From assembly GCA_963800065.1 (NCBI GenBank), contig CAWCZO010000011.1, positions 372,001 to 436,000 on the forward strand: a stretch of 64,000 nucleotides of DNA. The letters run 5' to 3'. A model generated the notes under the pieces. That model ran no database searches and had not been told where the DNA came from. It saw nothing but the letters and a program-made list of their open reading frames with translations. Source of the stretch: CAWJFJ01 sp963800065 (GTDB lineage Bacteria; Actinomycetota; Acidimicrobiia; Acidimicrobiales; UBA8190). The position numbers and the translations under genes are program-made. Below are positions 53,108 to 61,508 of this stretch, piece after piece. Every line of letters begins with the position of its first letter. The stretch's first letter is position 1.

Positions 53108-53733
53108 ATGCCCGTCGAGCTCTCCGACCTGGTCGGCCCGGGTTGGGCCGCCGTGGTGACCATGGAGCTGCAACGGGGCGTCGTGGGCGACCTCTCGAGT
53201 TTTCCCGCTCTGGCCGACGAGGTCGACCGTACCGGCGTCATCGCCGCCGCGGCACGGCTCGCCGCCGCGCGGCGCGGCGGGCGGGGATCCCCGTCGTCCA
53301 CTGCACGGCCGGCTTCCGGGCCGACCGGGCCGGCTCGCCGCCCAACGCCCCCCTCATCGCCACCCTGCTGCGCCGTCCCGAGCACCTCCTCGAAGGCACC
53401 GCCGCCGTGGACCTCGTCCCCGCCCTGGGGGCGGAGCCGGGCGACCTCGTCTCGCACCGTCGTCACGGCGTCTCCCCTTTCGCCGGGACCACGCTGGACC
53501 CGACGCTTCGCGCCCTGGGCGTCACGACGGTGGTGGCCACCGGTGTCTCGCTCAACCTCGGCATCATCGGACTGGCCATCGAGGCCGTCAATCTCGGCTA
53601 CCGGGTGGTGGTGGCCACCGACGCCGTCGCCGGCATCCCGGCCGCCTTCGCCGACGACATCCGGCGCCACACCCTGGCGCTGGTGGCCACCATGGCCTCC
53701 GTCGACGACATCATCGGCGCCTTCGGCCCCTGA
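53108..53733 (+). CDS. Isochorismatase-like hydrolase, interrupted by a frameshift
   Basis: The start (ATG 53108) reads VVTMELQRGVVGDLSSFPAL up to about 53260. The rest, AGIPVVHCTAGFRADRAGSP to ASVDDIIGAFGP, is in the next frame. A one-base loss in the GC run at 53255-53290 explains it. The joined protein has about 208 residues. The usual catalytic Cys is not seen at its place (VATGVSLNLGIIG), and the first Asp position is Glu or Thr, as in some actinobacterial members, so catalysis is uncertain. It follows the FadD19-like gene by 4 bp and is probably co-transcribed. Confidence 0.75.
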
Positions 53734-53970
53734 CGCGAACCACCGCCCGCTGCGCCGACCCCGGGGGGGCCGAGGGTGGCACAGGGGCGGCGGCCCGACC
53801 GAGCGCCGGCACTGGCGAGGACCCGCCGGTGACAACGACGCCGGAGCCCACCTCGCGAGTTCACGCGTGTGGCTGCCAGCAAGGGTACGTGACGCGGGCG
53901 TCACATGCCGGGACCGACGACCCCCTCCGAACGCCCCCGCCCGGGGTCCGGCCGCCGGCGGCGGCCCAGT

Positions 53971-55098
53971 TCAGGAGCCGATCTGCGCCTCTCGCTGCCG
54001 GGTCGTGCTGTGCACGGGGTCCTTGTCGAACTGCGGCAGAACGTGCTTGCCGAAGGTGGCCACCGCCTCCTCGCACGTCTCGATGGGCATGGCCGACGAG
54101 AGCATCCCGAAGGCCAGCTGGTCGGCTCCGGTCTCCTCGAACCGTTTGATCGTCTGGGTCACCTCGTCGGGGTCACCGATGGCGATCGACCGGCTCTCGA
54201 TGCTCTTGTTGATCTGCTCGGGCGTCTGGTCGGGGATGGTCTGCGGCCATTCGGGGATCCCCGGCGGCCGGGGGAAGGTGTCGAGATAGCGGAACACGAG
54301 GCTCACGTAGTACCCGCCGTCCATCTGGGCGAAGGCCTCCCGGGCCTTCCCGCCGTCCTCCAGGCACAGCATCTGGGTGGTGATCATGACGTTGTCGTTG
54401 ACATAGTCACCGATCGGCTCGGCGTTCTTGATGTCCTTCTTGTACTTCTCGATGAGCGGGATGAACCCCTCCGGCGGGCCGAAGGCGAAGCAGAGGACCC
54501 CGAGGCCCTGCCGGGCCGCCAGCTCGAACGTCCCGGGGCTGCCGGCCGCCACCCACAGGGGCGGGTGCGGGTTCGTGTAGGGCTTGGGCAGGACGTTTCG
54601 CTCGGGCATGGAGAAGAAGCGGCCGTCGTAGGAGTAGTTCTCCTCCTTCCACATCCGCACGATCTGCGGAAGCGTCTCCGCCACCATCTCCCGGGTGAGC
54701 TCCCCGTCCTCGATCCCGAAGCCCTTCTGCTCGGTGGTCGACGACCCCCGCCCGGTCCCGAACTCGAAGCGACCCTCGGAGAGGTGGTCGAGCATGGCCA
54801 CCCGCTCGGCGATCCGGGCCGGGTGGTTGACGGGCGGGGTGAGGTTGAAGATGCCCGAACCGAGGTGGATGTTCTTGGTCTGGGCGGCGGCGAAGGCCAG
54901 GAAGGACTCGCTGGCCGAGAGGTGCGAGTATTCGGTGAGGAAATGGTGCTCCGACGCCCACGAGTACTTGAACCCGGCCTTGTCGGCGGCCCTGATGTAG
55001 GCGAGCTCGTCCATGATCCGTCGGTGCTCAGCGTTGGCACCGTGCTCGGCGCGGAATTTCGGCGTCAGGCACACGGCGTTGAAGATCCCGAACTCCAT
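53971..55098 (-). CDS. Luciferase-like (LLM class) flavin-dependent oxidoreductase
   Basis: A 375-residue TIM-barrel flavoprotein. The start MEFGIFN, WASEHHFLTEYSHLSASESF, GSGIFNLTPPVNHPARIAER and GRFEFGTGRGSS form the flavin pocket; the C-terminal GDPDEVTQTIKRFEETGADQL is typical. The cofactor may be FMN or F420. ATG 55098 has AGGAG upstream. It is divergent from the FadD17-like gene, with a perfect KstR motif between them, so it is probably part of the sterol regulon. Confidence 0.9.
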   Translation of the reverse strand: MEFGIFNAVCLTPKFRAEHGANAEHRRIMDELAYIRAADKAGFKYSWASEHHFLTEYSHLSASESFLAFAAAQTKNIHLGSGIFNLTPPVNHPARIAERVAMLDHLSEGRFEFGTGRGSSTTEQKGFGIEDGELTREMVAETLPQIVRMWKEENYSYDGRFFSMPERNVLPKPYTNPHPPLWVAAGSPGTFELAARQGLGVLCFAFGPPEGFIPLIEKYKKDIKNAEPIGDYVNDNVMITTQMLCLEDGGKAREAFAQMDGGYYVSLVFRYLDTFPRPPGIPEWPQTIPDQTPEQINKSIESRSIAIGDPDEVTQTIKRFEETGADQLAFGMLSSAMPIETCEEAVATFGKHVLPQFDKDPVHSTTRQREAQIGS

Positions 55099-55148
55099 GG
55101 GGCAGCTCCTCTCGCTTGCCGGGGACGGTACCATTCGGAAGGAAAAAG

Positions 55149-55162
55149 TGCAACGTGTTCCA
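55149..55162 (+). promoter_or_regulatory. KstR operator in a divergent promoter
   Basis: TGCAACGTGTTCCA matches the KstR consensus TNNAACNNGTTNNA at every fixed position. It lies 50 bp from the start of the LLM oxidoreductase and 60 bp from that of the FadD17-like ligase, so it can repress both. Confidence 0.75.
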
Positions 55163-55221
55163 CTATTGCCGGGGGCCCCGGTCCCCGGGCCGCCGGGAAC
55201 ACCACACGCCGTTGACCTGGG

Positions 55222-56916
55222 ATGACGACGCCGGAGGGCTCCATGGACACCATCGCCGACAACCTCCTCGCCCGCACCGGTGACGCCAATCCGGGTCTGG
55301 TGGCGGGCGACGAGTCCTGGACCTGGGGCCAGGTGGTCGAGGCGTCGCGGGCCCGGGCGGCGTGGCTGGTCGCCCACCGTTCGCCGGGTCCGTTCCACGT
55401 CGCTCTCCTCCTCGACAACGTCCCCGAGTTCGCCTTCTGGCTGGGAGCCGCCGCGCTGACCGGGGCCGTCGTCGTCGGGGCCAATCCCACCCACCGCGGC
55501 CCCGATCTGGCCCGCGACCTGGCCCACACCCGGTGCCAGCTGCTCGTGACCGACCGTGGCCATCTCCCCCTCGTCGACGGACTCGATCTGGGCGGGGCCC
55601 TCGGCACCGTCTCGGGGACGAACACCGGCGTCCTGGTGGTCGACGACCCCGACCGGCACCCGGCCCTGGACGGATCCGGTGGCCTCTTCGACCCGGCGTC
55701 GGTGGCGGTGGACGAGAGCACCCTCGGCTATCTCATCTTCACCTCGGGCACCTCCGGCGCCCCCAAGGCGTGCCGCTGCACCCAGGGCCGCCTGGCCCGC
55801 ATCGGGGCGGCGGTGACCCAGCTCTTCCAGATCACCCCCGACGACGTCTGCTACGTGGCCATGCCCCTCTTCCATTCCAACGCCCTCATGGCCGGGTGGA
55901 GCCCGACGCTGTCCTCGGGAGCCACGCTGGCGCTGCCCACCGGCGGACGGTTCTCGGCGTCCGGGTTCCTCCCCGACGTCCGTCGCCACGGTGTCACCTA
56001 CTTCAACTACGTCGGGAAGCCGCTCTCCCACATCCTGGCCACCCCCGAGCGGGCCGACGACGCCGACAACACCCTGTCGCGGGTCTTCGGCAACGAAGGG
56101 GCCGAGAACGACCTGGACCGCTTCTCCCGACGCTTCGGTTGCCGCGTCATCGACTCCTACGGCTCCACCGAGGGCGGAGCCACCGTCCAGCGCACACCCG
56201 ACACGCCCCCCGGCGCCCTGGGCCGCGCCCCGGAGGACACCGTGGTCATCGACCCCACCACCGGCGACGAGTGTGCCATCGCCCGGTTCGATTCCGACGG
56301 TCGGCTCACCAACGCCGACGACGCCGTGGGCGAGCTCGTCTCCAAGTCCGGGGGAGCCGGCTTCGAGGGGTACTGGGACAACGACGACGCCGAACGGGCC
56401 CGCTTGCGCAACGGCTGGTACTGGACCGGCGACCTCGCCTACCGCGACGATCGGGGCTTCTTCTACTTCGCCGGCCGTTCCGACGACTGGTTGCGCGTGG
56501 ACGGCGAGAACTTCGCCGCCGCCCCCGTGAGCCGCATCCTCGCCCGTCACCCCGACGTCGTCCTGGCCGCCGTCTACGCCGTCCCTGACCCCGTCACCGG
56601 CGATCAGGTGATGGCCGCCCTCCAGCTGCGACCGGGGGCCCTCTTCGACCCCGACGCCTTCGGGGCCTTCCTCTCGGCCCAAACCGACATGGGGACGAAG
56701 TGGATACCCCGCTTCGTCCGCGTGGCCGAGGCGCTCCCCACCACGGCCACCTCCAAGATCCTCACCCGGGCGCTGCGGGCCGAGCGGTGGCGCTGCCCCG
56801 ATCCCGTCTGGTGGTGGCCCGACCGGGGCCCCGTCCCGCAGTACCGGAGGCTCGAGCCGGCCGACATCGCGGTGCTGGACAGCGCCGTGGCCGGACGCAC
56901 CGTGCCGACACCGTGA
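55222..56916 (+). CDS. Acyl-CoA synthetase, FadD17-like
   Basis: A 564-residue acyl-CoA ligase. IFTSGTSGAPKACRCTQGRL is the AMP-binding loop, MPLFHSNALMAGW and the TYFNYVGKPLSHILATPE stretch are characteristic of FadD17-type enzymes, and GNEG...DSYGSTEGG and WYWTGDLAYRDDRGFFYFAG complete the domain. Mycobacterial FadD17 activates short sterol side-chain acids. Starts at ATG 55222 or 55243 are both possible. It is under the KstR motif at 55149; the downstream DinB gene is on the same strand, 40 bp away. Confidence 0.9.
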   Translation: MTTPEGSMDTIADNLLARTGDANPGLVAGDESWTWGQVVEASRARAAWLVAHRSPGPFHVALLLDNVPEFAFWLGAAALTGAVVVGANPTHRGPDLARDLAHTRCQLLVTDRGHLPLVDGLDLGGALGTVSGTNTGVLVVDDPDRHPALDGSGGLFDPASVAVDESTLGYLIFTSGTSGAPKACRCTQGRLARIGAAVTQLFQITPDDVCYVAMPLFHSNALMAGWSPTLSSGATLALPTGGRFSASGFLPDVRRHGVTYFNYVGKPLSHILATPERADDADNTLSRVFGNEGAENDLDRFSRRFGCRVIDSYGSTEGGATVQRTPDTPPGALGRAPEDTVVIDPTTGDECAIARFDSDGRLTNADDAVGELVSKSGGAGFEGYWDNDDAERARLRNGWYWTGDLAYRDDRGFFYFAGRSDDWLRVDGENFAAAPVSRILARHPDVVLAAVYAVPDPVTGDQVMAALQLRPGALFDPDAFGAFLSAQTDMGTKWIPRFVRVAEALPTTATSKILTRALRAERWRCPDPVWWWPDRGPVPQYRRLEPADIAVLDSAVAGRTVPTP

Positions 56917-56956
56917 TAGTGATGTCGGCCAACCAGCCCGCAGACAGGAGGACGCC

Positions 56957-57345
56957 GTGGTCGACGACCTGAAGGACCCCCGCCGACAGGATCCACCGTT
57001 CCTCCTCGATGAACGACCCATGCTCGAGGCGTGGCTCGACCACCTCCGCACCACCCTGCTCATCAAGTGCGAGGGCCTCGACGACGCCGCTCGCAAGAGC
57101 CGACCCATCCCCACCTCCGCCCTGTCGCTCCACGGCCTTCTCCGTCATATGGCCGAGGTCGAGCGGAACTGGTTCCGCCGCGTCCTCCTCGGCCAACCGG
57201 AGACACCCATCTGGTACGACCCGCCGTCCTCGACAGCGACCTCGTTCCCCTCGACGATGCCGACTGGGAGGCGGACCGGGCGGCGTGGGGGACCGAGTGT
57301 GACGCCAGCCGACGGACGACCGCCGACCACGACCTGGACGACAAC
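56957..57345 (+). pseudogene. DinB-family protein, frameshifted and 3'-truncated
   Basis: The GTG at 56957 has a strong AGGAGG before it. The frame reads MLEAWLDHLRTTLLIKCEGL and LHGLLRHMAEVERNWFRRVL, typical DinB/DUF664 four-helix proteins that bind bacillithiol- or mycothiol-type substrates and metal. After IWYDP (about 57222) the family sequence goes on in another frame (LDSDLVPLDDADWEADRAAW, then EHD-like DHDLDD). It then ends early and joins a fragment of a different gene, so the last helix with its metal His is missing. Confidence 0.75.
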
Positions 57346-57487
57346 GGTCTGCGCAACGCCGTCTCCGTGTTCCAGGGCATCCCTGTGCCCCCGGCGCCTC
57401 GACGGTGGCGGCCGACCTCGAGGCCGGGACCCACGATACCGACGCCACCACCTTCACCGTCAACTCGCCGACACCGAGCATCGCCTA
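57331..57487 (+). pseudogene. Fragment of a secreted Ig-like protein, homologous to 58570-58720
   Basis: Allowing one missing base near 57380, this reads CAPGASTVAADLEAGTHDTD then TFTVNSPTPSI, which parallels CAPGTSTVVGDLVGGTHDTF and the FTISAPTPTL end of the next gene (57788-58732). The DNA similarity is visible as well. It is a partial copy of the neighbour's last domain fused to the broken DinB gene. Confidence 0.7.
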
Positions 57488-57584
57488 GGACAACTCACCG
57501 AGACCGACCATCGCCTAGTCGGCTAATCGCCCAGACAAGGGCTCCCGGGAGACGGGTGGCAGGGACAGGGTCGCCGCCCTACGG

Positions 57585-57628
57585 GGGTCGAGGGATCCCG
57601 CCGGCAATGCGCCGGGGGCCCTCGACTC
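57585..57628 (+). terminator. Long GC hairpin
   Basis: GTCGAGGG (57587-57594) pairs with CCCTCGAC (57619-57626), with an inner CCGGC/GCCGG stem. It lies 100 bp after the DinB/Ig debris and 160 bp before the secreted-protein gene; probably a terminator of the FadD17-DinB transcript. Confidence 0.45.
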
Positions 57629-57787
57629 CTGGGGGGTGGCGATCCGGAATCGCTGACGGTTGCCCAGTGGCGGGCTCACCGGTCGGAACAAAGGTTCGTC
57701 AACCGTGACGATGTGAACCACTCCCCGTAGTTGTCAGACTGCCTGTACTGAGAATTTTGTGAGTTTCAACCACTGGGAGAGCAACGA

Positions 57788-58732
57788 GTGAACGTATTCC
57801 GTGGTTCTCGCCGGGTCATCGCCTTAGCCGTCGTGGTCAGCATGCCCCTGATCGGCCTGGCCGGGGTGGCAACGGCTGCTCCTAAGGGCACGGCCAAGTG
57901 GTGTACGGCCCACCCCAAGGCGGCCAAGAAGACCCCGGCATGCAGCACGACGTCTGGTGGTGGGACCGGCAGTCCTCCGCCGGTGACCGAGATCCAGGTC
58001 ACGGCCACCCCCAACCCGGTCATCGAGACGGGGGAATCGGAGGTCAACACCGTCATCCAGGTGGAGGCCCAGCCCACGTTCGCCGGCGATTCCGTTGTCA
58101 TCTACTCCCAGCAGTTCGACGACTCCTGTGACGGCGTCGACTACGACGAGAACCAAGGCACCTTTCTCTCGCAGAGCATCGGCGACCCCGCCACCGTGAC
58201 TCTCGACAACGACGGCAACGCCACCATCGACCTCGACGGGGAAGACTGTGCCCCCGGTTCCAGCCTGCTCGAGGCCGACCTGGTGGCGGCGCCCTATTAC
58301 ACCGCCACCACGACCATCCAGGCTCTGCCGCCGAACGTGACTCCGGCCGGTCTCACGGCGTTCCCGAACCCCGAGGTCGAGGTGGGCGACGGAACGAAGA
58401 CCGGCTCCAACGTCTACGCCGTCTTCTACTTCGAGGACAACCCCGTTTACGCCGAGACCCCGGTCGAGATCTCCTCGGCCCAGCTCCAGAACCGCTGCCT
58501 GGGTGGCGAGACCTGGGCGGCCGGGAACGGTGGGACCGGCACCGCCACCGGTGCCACCACCACCCTCGACAACGACGGCAACGCCGTCTTCACCTTCGAG
58601 GGCATCTCCTGTGCCCCCGGGACCTCGACCGTTGTCGGTGACCTGGTGGGTGGGACCCACGACACCTTCGGCACCGACTTCACGATCTCCGCACCGACGC
58701 CGACGCTGACGCAGCCACCTCCCGTCCCCTGA
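57788..58732 (+). CDS. Secreted protein with two Ig-like repeats
   Basis: A 314-residue exported protein: a Sec signal peptide (about 1-30, RRVIALAVVVSMPLIGLAGV then ATA-AP), a basic Cys-bearing linker, then two related domains (about 65-175 and 180-300). Each has a TATPNP or TAFPNP start, a TVTLDNDGNA or TTTLDNDGNA strand and a CAPG loop. Four cysteines in the domains probably pair. The function is unknown; surface or matrix protein is plausible. The GTG at 57788 has GGGAGAG upstream. Part of its last domain is copied at 57331-57487. Confidence 0.72.
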   Translation: MNVFRGSRRVIALAVVVSMPLIGLAGVATAAPKGTAKWCTAHPKAAKKTPACSTTSGGGTGSPPPVTEIQVTATPNPVIETGESEVNTVIQVEAQPTFAGDSVVIYSQQFDDSCDGVDYDENQGTFLSQSIGDPATVTLDNDGNATIDLDGEDCAPGSSLLEADLVAAPYYTATTTIQALPPNVTPAGLTAFPNPEVEVGDGTKTGSNVYAVFYFEDNPVYAETPVEISSAQLQNRCLGGETWAAGNGGTGTATGATTTLDNDGNAVFTFEGISCAPGTSTVVGDLVGGTHDTFGTDFTISAPTPTLTQPPPVP

Positions 58733-58901
58733 GATCGGAGCGCTGAGCGACCCGGAGCCGTCAGCTCTCGGTCGACTCCGACTCGAAGCCGGGGGCGTCC
58801 ATCTCCCAGCAGGTGATCTGGAACGAGGAATACTCTCGGCACAACGCCATGCCGATCTCATCCGGGATCGGTCGACGGCTTGGTCGGCTGCTGACGGCGA
58901 T

Positions 58902-59813
58902 CTACGAGGCGGCCCCGCCCGCCGTCTTCCGGCTCCTCTCATGGTGAAGCTCCATGGCCATCTCCATCTGCTCGTCGTGACGTTGGCGGAGCTGTTCGAC
59001 GGTCCGGACCCGCCCCGGGAGACCGCTCCACGCCGTCTTGGCGGCCTCATCCACCTCGACCAGCAGAGACGCCTCCACGGTGATCGGGGCACCGGTCAGT
59101 GCGGCCAGGTTGAGCGCGTCGCTCGGCCGTGCGTCGATTTCCGTGGCTCCTCCCGGGATGCCCAGTGTGATGGTGGCGTAGAACGTCACCTCGACCAGCC
59201 GGGTGATCGAGACGCCGGTGATCCGGCCGCCCGCTCCGGCCACCAGGCGGGTGGTCAGCTGGTGGGTCAGGGGCCGGGGCATCTCCTCGCCCTCCAGGTT
59301 CAGGGCCAGCGCGCTGCCTTCGGCCGCCCCGATGAAGATGGGCAGGTAGCGCTCGGAGTCCATCGCCTTCAAGAGGACGAGATGGGGGACGTCGTCGGGA
59401 CGCTCGGGTGACGGCGCTTGGCGGACATCGACGATCTCGACCGGAACGAACTCTTCTGTGTCGGACATGGCGGCCTCCCTCGGACCGAGGTCATGCAGTG
59501 TTTGACGCAACGCTCTACGCCCTTGGTGGAGTCGGGCCTTCAGAGCGTTGACCGAGATGCCGAGCTCATCGGCCGCCTCCCGGTAGGTGAGGCCCTGAAG
59601 GTAGAAGCGGTAGGCGGCGCTCCTCTGGCTGGGGGGCAGGGCGGCCACGGCGGTCCGCACCCGATCCGAGACCTCCTCTCTCTCGAGATGGTCCTCGGGG
59701 CCGGACCCGCCGTCGTCGAGTACCTCGGATCCCCATTCGGTGTTCAGGGCCCGGTGGCCGGCGAGCCCTCGGCCAGGTGACGGCGGGCGTGGTTGAGAAC
59801 GATCCCGCACCAC
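58902..59813 (-). CDS. Sigma-70 region 4 joined to a bifunctional nuclease (DUF151) domain
   Basis: As written, one frame codes for sigma region 4 (about 45-110: REEVSDRVRTAVAALPPSQR, LTYREAADELGISVNALKAR) and runs without a stop into a BFN/DUF151 domain from residue 116 (MSDTEEFVPVEIVDVRQ, LVLLKAMDSERYLPIFIGAA, ARPSDALNLAALTGAPI). An internal ATG at 59468 has a GGGAGG ribosome binding site 6 bases upstream, so the BFN part may also be made alone. Sigma region 2 is in another frame just upstream (59744-60058). Joined, it is an ECF sigma factor with a C-terminal BFN domain of about 385 residues. Confidence 0.8.
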   Translation of the reverse strand: MVRDRSQPRPPSPGRGLAGHRALNTEWGSEVLDDGGSGPEDHLEREEVSDRVRTAVAALPPSQRSAAYRFYLQGLTYREAADELGISVNALKARLHQGRRALRQTLHDLGPREAAMSDTEEFVPVEIVDVRQAPSPERPDDVPHLVLLKAMDSERYLPIFIGAAEGSALALNLEGEEMPRPLTHQLTTRLVAGAGGRITGVSITRLVEVTFYATITLGIPGGATEIDARPSDALNLAALTGAPITVEASLLVEVDEAAKTAWSGLPGRVRTVEQLRQRHDEQMEMAMELHHERSRKTAGGAAS

Positions 59814-60058
59814 CAGGACACGAACCTCTCCGGCCTCCGCAGGTAGTCGAGATTCAACCAGGCGGCGACGGTGGCCTCCTGGACGATGTCCTCCACGGTC
59901 GCCGGCTCTGTCACCATGCGACGGCAGACCCCCCTGACCACGGACTGGTGCCTGGCCACGAGTGTCCCGAAGGCCTCGCGGTCACCGGTCCGGGCTCTTT
60001 CGACCAGCACCCTGTCCCATCCACCCTCGGGGTCCCCGTCCGGTCTCTCGGCCACCAC
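59744..60058 (-). CDS. ECF sigma factor region 2, N-terminal part of the sigma-BFN gene
   Basis: 104 codons from GTG 60058. DREAFGTLVARHQSVVRGVC and ATVEDIVQEATVAAWLNLDY are sigma-70 region 2 (core binding and -10 recognition), with RPERFVSWWCGIVLNHARRH as region 2.4. The frame ends in TGA at 59744, while region 4 continues in a different frame from about 59790. One missing base in GAGGGCTCGCCGGCCACC would restore a full ECF factor. No anti-sigma gene is adjacent. Confidence 0.8.
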   Translation of the reverse strand: MVAERPDGDPEGGWDRVLVERARTGDREAFGTLVARHQSVVRGVCRRMVTEPATVEDIVQEATVAAWLNLDYLRRPERFVSWWCGIVLNHARRHLAEGSPATGP

Positions 60059-60139
60059 ACCATGGTGGTCCTTTCCCGAGGGGCCCGGGTTAGCTCTCTG
60101 CGGGCAACAATCCGCAGAATCCCCCCCGCCCGGGGATGG

Positions 60140-60883
60140 TCAGGCGGCGGTGAGCACCAGTGGCGCCCCCCGCGTCACCACCATGGTGTGCTCGTACTGC
60201 GCCACCAGGCTCCCGTCGGAGGTGCGCAGGGTCCACCCGTCGGGATGGTCGACGACCCGGTCGGCGCTCGTCGAGAGGAACGGTTCGACGGCCAGGACGA
60301 GCCCCTCCCACAGGACCAGGCGTTGACCGTCGTCGAAGCTGGGGACCGACGGGGCCTCGTGCAGAGCCCGACCGATCCCGTGACCGTAGAGGTTCTTCAC
60401 CACCGAGAACCCACTCCGGCGGGCCCGAAGCTCAACCGCCCGTCCCACGTCACGCAGGGTGCGTCCGGCACGGGCCGCACCCATGGCCTCACCCTGCGCC
60501 AGACGGGTGGCCTCCAACAGCTCCGACGCCACAGCCGACACCTCACCCACCGGTGCGCTGGCCCCGGTGTCGGCGAAATACCCGTCGAGCTCGGCAGAGA
60601 CGTCGACGTTCACCACGTCGCCGCGCCGGAGGACCCTCACGATGGAGGGGATTCCGTGGGCGGCTTCGTCGTTCACGCTGATGCAGGTGGACCCCGGGAA
60701 GTCGTAGCTGACCCGTGGAGCCGAGCGGGCACCGTGACGACGAAAGACGTCGCGTCCGACGGCGTCGAGCTCGCCGGTGGTGACGCCGGGCTCCACCGCC
60801 CTCAGCATGGCGTCACGAGCTTCGGCCACGACATGGCCGGCGCGCTCGAGTCCGGCCAGATCCTCGTCGTTGTCGATCGTCAT
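60140..60883 (-). CDS. map: Methionine aminopeptidase, type I
   Basis: A 247-residue metallo-aminopeptidase that removes the initiator Met. STCISVNDEAAHGIPS has the conserved His, GDVVNVDVSAELDGYFADTG gives two metal Asp residues, NLYGHGIGRALHEAPSVP the metal and catalytic His residues, and LVLAVEPF and QYEHTMVVT the two metal Glu. All five ligands are present. Its ATG overlaps the stop of the upstream membrane protein gene by 4 bases (ATGA). Confidence 0.95.
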   Translation of the reverse strand: MTIDNDEDLAGLERAGHVVAEARDAMLRAVEPGVTTGELDAVGRDVFRRHGARSAPRVSYDFPGSTCISVNDEAAHGIPSIVRVLRRGDVVNVDVSAELDGYFADTGASAPVGEVSAVASELLEATRLAQGEAMGAARAGRTLRDVGRAVELRARRSGFSVVKNLYGHGIGRALHEAPSVPSFDDGQRLVLWEGLVLAVEPFLSTSADRVVDHPDGWTLRTSDGSLVAQYEHTMVVTRGAPLVLTAA

Positions 60884-61452
60884 CGCGCGATGCTAGATCG
60901 CCCCCACCCCACCCGGGGCACCGGGAAAGCGTCCCCGCCGTGCACCGGAGGTGCCGGTTCGGCCAGGACCTTTTCGGCGAGCGCCTCCAGACGGGTCAGA
61001 CGGGTCTGTGGGAGGGCGGAGGTGAATTGGTCCTGGAGCTCGCCCGCCTCGACCACCAGCGACGCGCCCGATCGGCTGGTCCCCGGCGTCCCGGTGACGT
61101 CGCAGGCCCGGTCGTCGGACACCTCGATGGCGGGACGCCGGCGACAGGGCCGGTCGGACGACGTGGCCACGGCGAAGCTCACCGACACGGCCTCTTCGTC
61201 GGCACCCTCTTGGTAGAAGCATCCGAGAAGATCACTCTCGCTCACCGCCGTCGGGGCAGCCACCTTCGTCCCCAGCACCCTGTTGACCAGCGACGAGGAC
61301 GGGCAGTCTCCGGCCTTGGGGAGACCGGAGTCCCGGTGCGAGACGACCACGAGCAGCACGCCGATCGTGGCCACGGCGGCGACGACGGAGGCCCCGAAGG
61401 TGTACCAGGAACGGTTCCGCCGAGGTCGGCTTCCCGTCGGCCAGTTGAACAT
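60880..61452 (-). CDS. Membrane-anchored protein of unknown function
   Basis: A 190-residue protein with one N-terminal helix (about 20-41, TFGASVVAAVATIGVLLVVV) and an extracellular part. Three Cys pairs or so (GDCPSSS, GCFYQ, CRRRP, ACDVTG) and the SVNRVLG-like motif loosely resemble the DUF3558-type lipoproteins, but this is weak. It is coupled to map, so possibly expressed as one unit. The function is not known. Confidence 0.62.
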   Translation of the reverse strand: MFNWPTGSRPRRNRSWYTFGASVVAAVATIGVLLVVVSHRDSGLPKAGDCPSSSLVNRVLGTKVAAPTAVSESDLLGCFYQEGADEEAVSVSFAVATSSDRPCRRRPAIEVSDDRACDVTGTPGTSRSGASLVVEAGELQDQFTSALPQTRLTRLEALAEKVLAEPAPPVHGGDAFPVPRVGWGRSSIAR

Positions 61453-61508
61453 GGTCCCTCTCTGACCGGTCCAACGATACCGGCCGGCTCGCCGACGTCG
61501 AAGTTCGT

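Noticed and set aside
53971..57114. A single 1047-residue protein ending in the LLM oxidoreductase
   Set aside because: The upstream half is an antisense shadow of the FadD17-like ligase; the enzyme starts at 55098 with its own ribosome binding site.
58800..58948. Small plus-strand frame (NEEYSRHNAMPISSG)
   Set aside because: Readable but lacks a start codon and overlaps the end of the BFN gene on the other strand.
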